Below, one piece after another: positions 34,756 to 42,678 of a stretch of 64,000 bases of DNA. Origin of the DNA: Halomonas nitroreducens (lineage in GTDB: Bacteria > Pseudomonadota > Gammaproteobacteria > Pseudomonadales > Halomonadaceae). The notes beneath the pieces were generated by a model. That model did not search any database. It was given only the letters and a program-made list of their open reading frames with translations, and was not told where the DNA came from. Position numbers and translations under genes: made by a program. The DNA lies in assembly GCF_003966155.1 (NCBI RefSeq), contig NZ_RXNS01000009.1:1-64000 (forward strand), given 5' to 3'. Within the stretch, counting starts at the first letter, position 1. Every line of letters starts with the position of its first letter.

Positions 34756-36072
34756 TTGAAACCGGTGAGAGTGGGAATCTGTGGCCTGGGCACCGTCGGA
34801 GGCGGGACCTTCAACGTGCTGACACGCAACGCCGACGAGATCGCCCGTCGCGCGGGGCGGCCCATCGTGATCGAGCAGGTGGCCTACCGCACGCCCAATC
34901 CTGAGTGTGACGTCACCGGCATCAAGACCACCCAGGATGTCTTCGAGGTGGCCTCCAACCCCGACATCGACGTCGTCGTCGAGCTGATCGGTGGCTATGA
35001 CGTGGCCCGCGAGCTGGTGCTGACCGCCATCGAGAACGGCAAGCACGTGGTCACCGCCAACAAGGCGCTGATCGCCGTGCACGGCAACGAGATCTTCCAG
35101 GCGGCCCACGAGAAGGGCGTCATCGTGGCCTTCGAGGCGGCGGTGGCCGGCGGCATCCCGGTGATCAAGTCGCTGCGCGAGGGCCTGGGCGCCAACCGCA
35201 TCGAATGGCTGGCCGGCATCATCAACGGCACCGGCAACTTCATCCTCACCCATATGCGCGACGAGGGCCGGGCCTTCGAGGACGTGCTCGCCGAGGCCCA
35301 GGCGCTGGGCTACGCCGAGGCCGACCCGACCTTCGACGTGGAAGGCATCGATGCCGCCCACAAGCTGACCATCCTGGCCTCCATCGCCTACGGCGTGCCG
35401 CTGCAGTTCGAGAAGGCCTACACCGAGGGCATCTCCCGGGTGACCGCCGAGGACGTCGAGCAGGCCGACAACCTGGGCTACATCATCAAGCACCTGGGCA
35501 TCTCCAAGCGCACCGAGGCGGGCCTCGAGCTGCGCGTGCATCCGACCCTGATTCCCAAGGAGCGGCTGCTGGCCAACGTCCATGGCGTCAAGAACGCCAT
35601 CGCCGTGATGGGCGATGCCGTGGGCCCGACCCTCTACTATGGGGCCGGCGCCGGCGCCGAGCCCACCGCCTCGGCGGTGGTGGCCGACGTGCTCGACGTG
35701 GCCCGGGACATCACCACCGACCACCACTACCGGGTCCCCTACCTGGCCTTCAGCGGTATCGGCGAGAACATCGACCAGCCGCCGATCCTGGCCATGGAGG
35801 AGATCAGCACCGCCTACTACCTGCGCCTGCTGGCGGTGGACCGTCCCGGCGTGCTGGCCCGGGTCGCCACCATTCTCTCCGATGAAGGCATCTCCATCGA
35901 GGCGCTGATCCAGAAGGAGGCCACCGAGGGCGAACTGGTGCCGATCATCCTGCTGACCCATCGTACCCGCGAAAAGCACATGAACGAGGCGATCCGCAAG
36001 ATCGAGTCGATGGCCGATATCGCCGGTTCGGTGACGCGGATTCGGGTCGAGTCCCTGGACGAGAACGAATAA
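34756..36072 (+). CDS. hom: Homoserine dehydrogenase
   Basis: The 438-residue enzyme has the NAD(P)-binding motif VGICGLGTVGGGTFNVL, the catalytic domain with VTANKALIAVHG and GIINGTGNFILTHM, and a C-terminal ACT domain (RLLAVDRPGVLARVATILSDEGISIEAL) for threonine feedback. It converts aspartate semialdehyde to homoserine. A TTG at 34756 is taken as start because AGGGGG lies 8 nt upstream. An ATG at 34750 would leave the same SD too close. Confidence 0.92.
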   Translation: MKPVRVGICGLGTVGGGTFNVLTRNADEIARRAGRPIVIEQVAYRTPNPECDVTGIKTTQDVFEVASNPDIDVVVELIGGYDVARELVLTAIENGKHVVTANKALIAVHGNEIFQAAHEKGVIVAFEAAVAGGIPVIKSLREGLGANRIEWLAGIINGTGNFILTHMRDEGRAFEDVLAEAQALGYAEADPTFDVEGIDAAHKLTILASIAYGVPLQFEKAYTEGISRVTAEDVEQADNLGYIIKHLGISKRTEAGLELRVHPTLIPKERLLANVHGVKNAIAVMGDAVGPTLYYGAGAGAEPTASAVVADVLDVARDITTDHHYRVPYLAFSGIGENIDQPPILAMEEISTAYYLRLLAVDRPGVLARVATILSDEGISIEALIQKEATEGELVPIILLTHRTREKHMNEAIRKIESMADIAGSVTRIRVESLDENE

Positions 36073-36312
36073 GCCAGGCTACGCCCGGAGCAGTAAGCCA
36101 TAAGCTTGAAGCTGGGAGAGACAACCAGCGGAGGCTGGAGGGCTTGTCGCGGCCCAGGGCTGTTGCCGCTGTCTGTAGCGAGGGGCGCCGGAGGCAAGCC
36201 GAAGAGGAGGTCCTATGCCAGGGATGGCATCGGTAGCGCCCAGGGATGGGTTTACAGCGCCTCCTCGCAGGCTTGTCGCCGGTACACCCCGAGCGAGCAA
36301 AGGAACCGAACG
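36073..36312. repeat. Mosaic intergenic repeat between hom and thrC
   Basis: This 240-bp interval has the look of a dispersed repeat. Distinctive strings are CCAGGGATGGCATCGGTAG followed by GCCCAGGGATGGGTTTACAG, and AGTAAGCCATAAGCTTGAAGC. The CCAGGGATGG string occurs twice within it. I recall similar strings as common intergenic repeats in Halomonadaceae, but cannot search. It also includes the thrC ribosome-binding region (AAAGGAACC). Confidence 0.5.
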
Positions 36313-37701
36313 ATGCGCTATATCAGTACCCGCGGGCAGGCGCCCGCGCTGTCCTTCGAGGAGGTCGTGCTCACCGGCATGGCCAGCGACGGCGGCCTCT
36401 ACGTGCCCGAGACCGTCCCCCAGCTCAGCCACGAGGACCTGGCCGACATGGCCGGGTGCTCCTATGCCGAGATCGCCTTCCGGGTGATGAAGCCCTACGT
36501 GGGCGGCGAGATCGACGACGAGACCTTCCGGGACATCGTCCGTGACGCCTACGCCACCTTCAGCCATGACGCCGTGGTGCCGCTCAACCAGCTCGACGCC
36601 AACCACTTCCTGCTCGAGCTGTTCCACGGCCCGACGCTGGCCTTCAAGGACGTGGCGCTGCAGCTGCTCGGCCGGCTGCTGGATCACTTCCTCCAGAAGC
36701 GCGGCGAGCGCGCGGTGATCATGGGCGCCACCTCGGGCGACACCGGCTCGGCGGCCATCGAGGGCTGCCGTCACTGCGACAACCTCGATATCTTCATCCT
36801 GCACCCCCACAACCGGGTCTCGGAAGTGCAGCGCCGTCAGATGACCACGGTGCTGGCCGACAACGTCTTCAACGTGGCCATCGAGGGCAACTTCGACGAC
36901 GCCCAGGCCATGGTCAAGGCCAGCTTCGCCGACCAGGGCTTCTTGAACGGCACCCGCCTGGTGGCGGTGAACTCGATCAACTGGGCGCGCATCATGGCCC
37001 AGATCGTCTACTACGTGGCCTCTGCCGTGGCGCTGGGCGCCCCGCACCGCAAGGTGAGCTTCTGCGTGCCCTCGGCCAATTTCGGCAACGTCTTCGCCGG
37101 CTACATGGCTCACCGCATGGGCCTGCCAGTCGAGCGTTTCGTCATTGCCACCAACGCCAACGACATCCTGCACCGCACCCTGGCCGACAACGACTTCTCC
37201 AAGCAGGAGCTGGTCGCGACTTTGGCACCCTCCATGGACATCGTGGTGTCGTCCAACTTCGAACGGTTGCTGTTCGAGGCCTATCAGCGCGACGGCGCCG
37301 CCGTGGCCGCCCTGCTGGAGCGCTTCCAGGACGAGCCCACGGCGCTGGCCGAGGCACCGCTGGCGCGGCTGCGCGAGATGCTCGCCAGCCACAGCGTCGA
37401 TGACACGACCATCCTGGAAGTGATTCGCGAGGCGCATCATCGCACCCAGGAGATCCTCGACCCGCATACCGCCACCGGCTATCGCGCCGCGGAGCGGCAG
37501 CGCGGCGATGCATCCGTGCCGATGGTGACGCTGGCCACCGCCCACCCGGCCAAGTTCGCCGAGGCCGTGGTCAAGGCCGGCTTCCCCGGCGTGCCGCTGC
37601 CGCCGCACATGGACGACCTGCTGGAGCGCGAGGAGCGCTACACGGTACTGCCGGCGGAGCTGGCCGCGGTACAGCGGTTCGTCGCCGAGCAGCGTCGCTG
37701 A
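36313..37701 (+). CDS. thrC: Threonine synthase
   Basis: The 462-residue fold-type II PLP enzyme starts MRYISTRGQAPALSFEEVVLTGMASDGGLYVPE. The PLP lysine is in GPTLAFKDVALQ, and the phosphate loop is in GATSGDTGSAA. It makes threonine from O-phosphohomoserine, the final step after hom. The ATG at 36313 follows AAAGGAAC. The gene order hom-thrC is conserved in many proteobacteria. Confidence 0.96.
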   Translation: MRYISTRGQAPALSFEEVVLTGMASDGGLYVPETVPQLSHEDLADMAGCSYAEIAFRVMKPYVGGEIDDETFRDIVRDAYATFSHDAVVPLNQLDANHFLLELFHGPTLAFKDVALQLLGRLLDHFLQKRGERAVIMGATSGDTGSAAIEGCRHCDNLDIFILHPHNRVSEVQRRQMTTVLADNVFNVAIEGNFDDAQAMVKASFADQGFLNGTRLVAVNSINWARIMAQIVYYVASAVALGAPHRKVSFCVPSANFGNVFAGYMAHRMGLPVERFVIATNANDILHRTLADNDFSKQELVATLAPSMDIVVSSNFERLLFEAYQRDGAAVAALLERFQDEPTALAEAPLARLREMLASHSVDDTTILEVIREAHHRTQEILDPHTATGYRAAERQRGDASVPMVTLATAHPAKFAEAVVKAGFPGVPLPPHMDDLLEREERYTVLPAELAAVQRFVAEQRR

Positions 37702-37722
37702 GGCACCGCCCGTCACCCCCAG

Positions 37723-37747
37723 AGACGCCCGGTACGCCGGGCGTCTT
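37723..37747 (+). terminator. Terminator after thrC
   Basis: AGACGCCCGG and CCGGGCGTCT are 10-bp arms around TACG, 21 bp after the thrC stop. The T-run is short. Confidence 0.65.
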
Positions 37748-37769
37748 GCCGTTACGCCCCGGAGAGCCC

Positions 37770-39575
37770 GTGGATATCGCATCGCCCCCGTCCGTACCCG
37801 CCGCCTCGCTCAAGCCACGCATCCTGCCACGTCCCCGGGACGCGGCCGTGGAGGCCCGCGCCCTGGCGGAGGGGCTCACGCCGCTGCAGGCGCGGGTGCT
37901 GGCCGGCCGGCTGGCCGGCCACGAGGGCGAGCTGGCGCCGCTGGTCTCGCCGAGCCTGCGTCACCTGGCGCACCCCGAGCGCCTGCGGGACGCCCGCCGC
38001 GCCGCCGAGCGGATTGCCCAGGCGGTGGTCGAGGGCGAGCACATCGGCATCCTCACCGACTACGACGTGGACGGGATCACCTCCCATGTGGTGATCCGGC
38101 GCACCCTGAACGAGCTGTTCGGGGTCCCCGAGTCGCGCCTGCACAGCCTGATCGGCCATCGCATCCACGACGGCTACGGCATCAGCCTGCCGCTGGTGGA
38201 GCGCACCCTGAAGCTCTCGCCGCGGCCAAGCGTGGTGATCACCGCCGACTGCGGCAGCAGCGACGAGCCGCGCATCGCCCGGCTCCGGGAGGCCGGTATC
38301 GACGTGGTGGTCAGCGACCACCATGCACTGCCGGTGGAGGGGCCCCCGGCCTCGGCCTATGCCACCGTCAACCCGACCCGGCATGACTGCGACTACCCGG
38401 ACCCGACCATCGCCGGCTGCATGGTTGCGTGGCTGGTGATGTCGCTGGCCCGCGGCGTGCTGATCGAATGGGGCGTGCTGGCGGCATCCACGCCGAAGCT
38501 CTCGCCCTGGCTCTCCTACGTGGCGCTGGGCACGGTGGCGGACTGCGTGTCGCTCGGCGGCAGCGCCGCCAATCGCGCGGTGGTGGCCCAGGGGCTGATC
38601 CTGATCAACCGCATGGAGGCGGCCTGCTGGCGGGCCATGGCCGAGCGGCTGGGCGCCGACAGCGTGCCCTTCGATGCCGAGACCCTGGCCTTCCAGATGG
38701 GCCCGCGCATCAACGCCCGCTCGCGGCTGGACGATCCCTACGCGGCCCTGCACTTTATGCTCGCGGAGCAGGATGACGTCGCTCAGCGCTACCTCGACGT
38801 GCTGGATCAGGACAACCAGTCCCGCAAGGCCATCGAGGCGGAGATGACCGAGCAGGCAAAGGCGCTGGCGATGCCCCAGCTCGCCGCCGACGCCCCGGCG
38901 CTGGTGGTGTTCCTCGAGGAAGGGCATCCCGGCGTGCAGGGCATCGTGGCCTCGCGCCTGGTGCAGGCCTTCGGCCGGCCGACCCTGGTGCTCACCCCGG
39001 CGGCCCAGCCGGGCATGCTCACCGGCTCCGGCCGCTCCATTGAGGCGCTGCACCTGCGCGATGCCCTGCAGCGCACCTTCGAGCTGGCGCCCGAGGCGTT
39101 GCCCCGCTTCGGGGGGCACCGTGGCGCCGCCGGAGTGGGCGTGCCGCGGGAGGCGCTCGAGGCCTTCCGCGAGGCCTTCCGGCGGGCCGTGGGGGAGCAA
39201 CTGGGCGACACCGAGCTCGGCCCGCGGGTGTTCACCGATGGCGAGCTCGCCGCGGACCAGCTGGCCCTGTCGACCCTGGACGAGATCGAGGCCCTGGGGC
39301 CCTATGGCCGGGAGTTCGACGCGCCGCTGTTCGAGGGCACCTTCCTGGTGGAGCGGCTGCGTCCGGTGGGCGCCGACGGCAGCCACCTGATGCTCGAGCT
39401 GTCCGCCGGCCCCGTCGCCGTGCGGGCGATCTGGTTCCGGGCGCTGACGCCGGGGGAGGTGCCGGCCTTCGGCGTCGGCGACCGATTGCACGGCGCCTTC
39501 AAGCTCAATCGCAACCGCTGGCGGGGACGCGAATCCCTGCAGCTGATGATCGAGCACGCCGAGCCCCTGGGCTGA
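37770..39575 (+). CDS. recJ: Single-stranded-DNA-specific exonuclease RecJ
   Basis: The 601-residue DHH-family nuclease has motif I ILTDYDVDGITS, the ADCGSSDEP motif II, and motif III VVSDHHALP. The DHHA1 domain has GHRGAAGVGV, and an OB-like C-terminal domain follows. It degrades ssDNA 5' to 3' in RecF-pathway recombination and base excision repair. A GTG at 37770 with GGAGAG upstream is chosen as start. Confidence 0.94.
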   Translation: MDIASPPSVPAASLKPRILPRPRDAAVEARALAEGLTPLQARVLAGRLAGHEGELAPLVSPSLRHLAHPERLRDARRAAERIAQAVVEGEHIGILTDYDVDGITSHVVIRRTLNELFGVPESRLHSLIGHRIHDGYGISLPLVERTLKLSPRPSVVITADCGSSDEPRIARLREAGIDVVVSDHHALPVEGPPASAYATVNPTRHDCDYPDPTIAGCMVAWLVMSLARGVLIEWGVLAASTPKLSPWLSYVALGTVADCVSLGGSAANRAVVAQGLILINRMEAACWRAMAERLGADSVPFDAETLAFQMGPRINARSRLDDPYAALHFMLAEQDDVAQRYLDVLDQDNQSRKAIEAEMTEQAKALAMPQLAADAPALVVFLEEGHPGVQGIVASRLVQAFGRPTLVLTPAAQPGMLTGSGRSIEALHLRDALQRTFELAPEALPRFGGHRGAAGVGVPREALEAFREAFRRAVGEQLGDTELGPRVFTDGELAADQLALSTLDEIEALGPYGREFDAPLFEGTFLVERLRPVGADGSHLMLELSAGPVAVRAIWFRALTPGEVPAFGVGDRLHGAFKLNRNRWRGRESLQLMIEHAEPLG

Positions 39576-39647
39576 GCCTGGTATACTGCGGCGCAACATT
39601 GCGCCGGGTATCCGCCGGCCTCCCACCCCGCTCGCGAAGGACACCCC

Positions 39648-40265
39648 ATGGACCCCCAGGAGCTGCCCACCGACCCGCATCGTTTCTACGAAGACCTTCT
39701 CGCCATGCTGCTGGGAACCCTGTTCGTGGCCCTCGGCGTCCACTTCTATACCTCGGCGACGCTGCTCACGGGCAGCACCGCCGGCATGGCGCTGCTGCTG
39801 CAGTACGGCACCGGCGGGAGCTTCGGACTGCTGTTCTTCCTGATCAACCTGCCGTTCTATGCCCTGGCGATCCGCCGGATGGGCTGGAACTTCACCCTGC
39901 GCACCTTCGTGGCCATCGGCCTGGTCTCGCTGTTCTCCGAGCTCACCGGGGACTGGATCGCGATCGACCACCTGCAGCCTCTGTATGCGGCCTTGATGGG
40001 CGGCAGCCTGATCGGCCTGGGCATGCTGGTGCTGTTCCGCCACCGCACCAGCCTCGGCGGCATCAATATCCTCGCGCTCTTCCTGCAGCAGCGCTATGGC
40101 TGGCGGGCTGGTTACGTGCAGTTGGGCATCGATGGGGTGATCCTGCTGGTGGCCTTCTTCATGCTGCCCCTGGACCGGGTGGTGCTATCGGTCTTCGGCG
40201 CCCTGGCCCTGAACATGATCATCGCCTTGAACCACAAGCCGGGGCGCTACCTGGGCGTCAGCTGA
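39648..40265 (+). CDS. YitT-family membrane protein (DUF161)
   Basis: The 205-residue protein has about five membrane segments. The family signature GTLFVALGVHFYTSATLLTGSTAGMALLLQY is present at the N-terminal end, and FLINLPFYALAIRRMG and FRHRTSLGGINILALF follow. The DUF2179 C-terminal domain seen in Bacillus members is absent, which is normal for the short proteobacterial form. Substrate unknown. Confidence 0.87.
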   Translation: MDPQELPTDPHRFYEDLLAMLLGTLFVALGVHFYTSATLLTGSTAGMALLLQYGTGGSFGLLFFLINLPFYALAIRRMGWNFTLRTFVAIGLVSLFSELTGDWIAIDHLQPLYAALMGGSLIGLGMLVLFRHRTSLGGINILALFLQQRYGWRAGYVQLGIDGVILLVAFFMLPLDRVVLSVFGALALNMIIALNHKPGRYLGVS

Positions 40266-40338
40266 GCGCAGGGACGCCCCGGGGCAGGCGGCGTGACCGA
40301 GGAGGCAGTCCCCTCCGGCAGGGGGCCATCGTCCCGCC

Positions 40339-40600
40339 TTATCCCATGGCGGTGGCACGCTGTTCCCGATACGCCGCCATCTCGACCTGGCCGAGCCTGG
40401 GTGTGAGCTGGCACTGCTGCTGTTCCCAGGGAGAGTCCATCTGGGCCTGGAACTGGGCAGCCCCCTCCCCCTCATTCCAGGCCTCGATATCGAGATCACG
40501 CCAGTAACGTGGGTCACGCCCCGTCGGAGCGCCGGTGTAGCTGGCCGGGGGTGTAGGCAGCCTCGGCGTAGGCCATCTCCGGCTCGGTCACCGAACCCAT
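40339..40600 (-). pseudogene. Collapsed third copy of the DUF6708-like immunity gene
   Basis: A start at 40600 encodes 28 residues that match the N-terminus of the two genes upstream (AYAEAAYTPGQLHRRSDGA against AYGEDAYTPGQLRRRSE) and then stops. In the next frame the sequence continues as TGRDPRYWRDLDIEAWNEG, matching their C-terminal TGRDPRFWRDMDDATYDR, with a diverged tail. About 290 codons between are missing. This is best explained by internal deletion plus frameshift of a third paralogue. Confidence 0.75.
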
Positions 40601-40604
40601 GGCC

Positions 40605-41630
40605 TTAGCCCAGATAGAGCGCATTGATCTTGCCCTGCTGGGCTTCGACGTAACGGTCATAGGTGGCGTCGTCCATATCTCGCCAGAAGCGCGGGTCGCG
40701 GCCAGTGTGCTGGTCATGCTCGCGGGTGGTGGGGTCTGCTGGCCGGTCCTGCTCCAGCATGGGGAAGTCCGGCAGCGGCTGGGAAACGTCCATATAGCGC
40801 TGCAGCATGTCCCAGTTGGCGCGCTGCTCGAGATGGCTCTGGGTGGCGCCAAACATCCCGACCAGCCGTACCTGCACCTCGTCAAGATGGTGCACCAGAC
40901 TCAGCGAGTACTGGGGCGAGCCCTGCGGGTCCGGGGTGCTCAGCAGGTAGCAGTCGAACTCATGGAAGGGCCGCACATGCGCGACCTGCCAGGCGGTGCG
41001 TTTCTTGCTGGGATCGGCGAAGACGGTCACCAGGCCGGTGCGGCGATTCAGCTCCCACATGGGCCCGGGCTGCATGCCGGCGGCGAAGTTGGGGGCAAGG
41101 CGCTGAACTAGCGATGCCCCCCCCCATAAGAAAACACAAGGCAAGACGAATGCTAAAACAACAAACCAATTTGGATAATTGAAAAAGTTTGAAAAATAAC
41201 TTCCATACCTCGCTTCATCTGCGAACAGCGCGGCTGCATATATCGTACCCAGCAACGATATTGGTGTAAGAAAGAATACCCCCCCCATGCCTAGTACCCG
41301 CGCCATACCAAAGATAAAGGCCCGCTTGGTATGACTGGTAAAACGAATAGATTCCTCGTCCCAGCGCAGTGGCTGATCAGCACGATATTCAGGGTCATTG
41401 AACTTCGCCATGGCCGGGTCGGCTTCGCGCTCGCGCAACTCCTGCGGCGTATTGTGCTGCCACTCATGCATCGGGCTGATATCCACACTGGGATCGCGAT
41501 GCGCCAGGCGCTCGCCCCCGGCGGCGAAGGTGCGGAACTTGCGCGAGTGCCGGTAATCGCCTTCGGATCGCCGGCGAAGCTGGCCGGGGGTGTAGGCATC
41601 CTCGCCGTAGGCCACCTCCGGCACCGTCAT
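40605..41630 (-). CDS. DUF6708-like membrane protein, probable T6SS immunity protein B
   Basis: The 341-residue protein has a hydrophilic N-terminal third, a central part with two or three hydrophobic segments (about 95-180), then a soluble C-terminal half beginning PGPMWELNRRTG. It closely follows a paralogue, with near-identical ends. The central segment is AT-rich at the DNA level, unlike its flanks. The position behind a VasX-like effector suggests immunity in the inner membrane (inference). GAGGGAG precedes the ATG at 41630. The DUF assignment is from memory and should be checked. Confidence 0.75.
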   Translation of the reverse strand: MTVPEVAYGEDAYTPGQLRRRSEGDYRHSRKFRTFAAGGERLAHRDPSVDISPMHEWQHNTPQELREREADPAMAKFNDPEYRADQPLRWDEESIRFTSHTKRAFIFGMARVLGMGGVFFLTPISLLGTIYAAALFADEARYGSYFSNFFNYPNWFVVLAFVLPCVFLWGGASLVQRLAPNFAAGMQPGPMWELNRRTGLVTVFADPSKKRTAWQVAHVRPFHEFDCYLLSTPDPQGSPQYSLSLVHHLDEVQVRLVGMFGATQSHLEQRANWDMLQRYMDVSQPLPDFPMLEQDRPADPTTREHDQHTGRDPRFWRDMDDATYDRYVEAQQGKINALYLG

Positions 41631-41646
41631 CGACTCCCTCGCCTCA

Positions 41647-42678
41647 TCACAGATAGAGCGCATTGATCTTGCCCTGCTGGGCTTCGACGTAACGGTCATA
41701 GGTGGCGTCGTCCATGTCTCGCCAGAAGCGCGGATCGCGGCCGGTGCGCTTGTCGTGTTCGCGGGTGGTGGGGTCTGCTAGCCGGTCCTGCTCCAGCATG
41801 GGGAAGTCCGGCAGCGGTTGGGAGACGTCCATATAGCGCTGCAGCATGTCCCAGGTCGCGCGCTGCTCGAGATGGCTCTGGGTGGCGCCGAACATGCCGA
41901 ACATGCCGACCAGGCGCACCTGCACCTCGTCGAGATGATGCACCAGACTCAGCGAGTACTGGGGCGAACCCTGGGCATCCGGGGTGCTCAGCAGGTAGCA
42001 GTCGAACTCATGGAACGGCAGCGTATGGCCGACCTTCCAGGCGGTGCGCCTCTTGCTGGGGTCGGCGAACACGATCACCTGGCCGGTACGTCGATTAAGT
42101 TCCCACATGGGGCCAGGCTGGAAGCCGGCGGCGAAGTAGGGGAAAAAGCGCTGCATGCCTTCTCCTACCCCCCACATGGAGGCACTGATTAACAACGCAA
42201 CAAAGGGAACTATCCAACCAGGGGCGTCTAAAAAGTTTGATAAAAAACTGCCAAACCTTGCTTCATTTGCATGCATGATCGCCATGGCGATAGTTGTAAT
42301 AAATGCAACTACTGTAAACATCCCCCCTCCCACCAGTCCTAAAACTCTCATCATGCCAAAGATAAAGGCCCACTTGGTATGACTGGCAAAGCGGATACAC
42401 TCTTCGTCCCAGCGCAGCGGCTGATCGACGCGGTATTCGTGGTCCTTGAACCTGGACATGGCCGGATCGGCCTCACGCTCGCGCAGGTCTTCCGGCGTAT
42501 TGTGCTGCCAGTCGTGCATCGGGCTGATGTCCACGCTGGGATCGCGGTGCGCCAGGCGCTCGCCTCCGGCGGAGAAGGTGCGGAACTTGCGCGAGTGGCG
42601 GCATTCGTCGGTGGGACGCCGCCGGAGCCGATCCGGGGTATAGGCGTCCTCGGCGTAGGCTCGGGGAATCTCAGCCAT
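41647..42678 (-). CDS. DUF6708-like membrane protein, probable T6SS immunity protein A
   Basis: The 343-residue protein is organised like its downstream paralogue. Its ATG at 42678 overlaps the stop of the effector gene by 8 nt, so the pair is translationally coupled, as expected for a toxin and its immunity protein. Central hydrophobic segments at about 95-180 have a different sequence from the paralogue. The last 120 residues (FADPSKRRTAWKVGH to QQGKINALYL) are almost the same. It carries a small duplication, GMFGMFG, where the paralogue has GMFG. Confidence 0.78.
   Translation of the reverse strand: MAEIPRAYAEDAYTPDRLRRRPTDECRHSRKFRTFSAGGERLAHRDPSVDISPMHDWQHNTPEDLREREADPAMSRFKDHEYRVDQPLRWDEECIRFASHTKWAFIFGMMRVLGLVGGGMFTVVAFITTIAMAIMHANEARFGSFLSNFLDAPGWIVPFVALLISASMWGVGEGMQRFFPYFAAGFQPGPMWELNRRTGQVIVFADPSKRRTAWKVGHTLPFHEFDCYLLSTPDAQGSPQYSLSLVHHLDEVQVRLVGMFGMFGATQSHLEQRATWDMLQRYMDVSQPLPDFPMLEQDRLADPTTREHDKRTGRDPRFWRDMDDATYDRYVEAQQGKINALYL

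Noticed and set aside
36106..36312. N-terminal extension of thrC
   Set aside because: The extension translates the intergenic repeat. The threonine synthase family starts at MRYISTRG (36313) with its own SD.
37752..40043. 763-codon open frame on the minus strand
   Set aside because: It is fully antisense to recJ and the YitT gene, which have clear motifs. Its His/Gly/Gln-rich translation is typical of high-GC shadow frames.
40185..40517. Independent gene of 110 codons on the minus strand
   Set aside because: It is out of frame with the immunity-gene remnant, overlaps the YitT stop and has no sensible composition.
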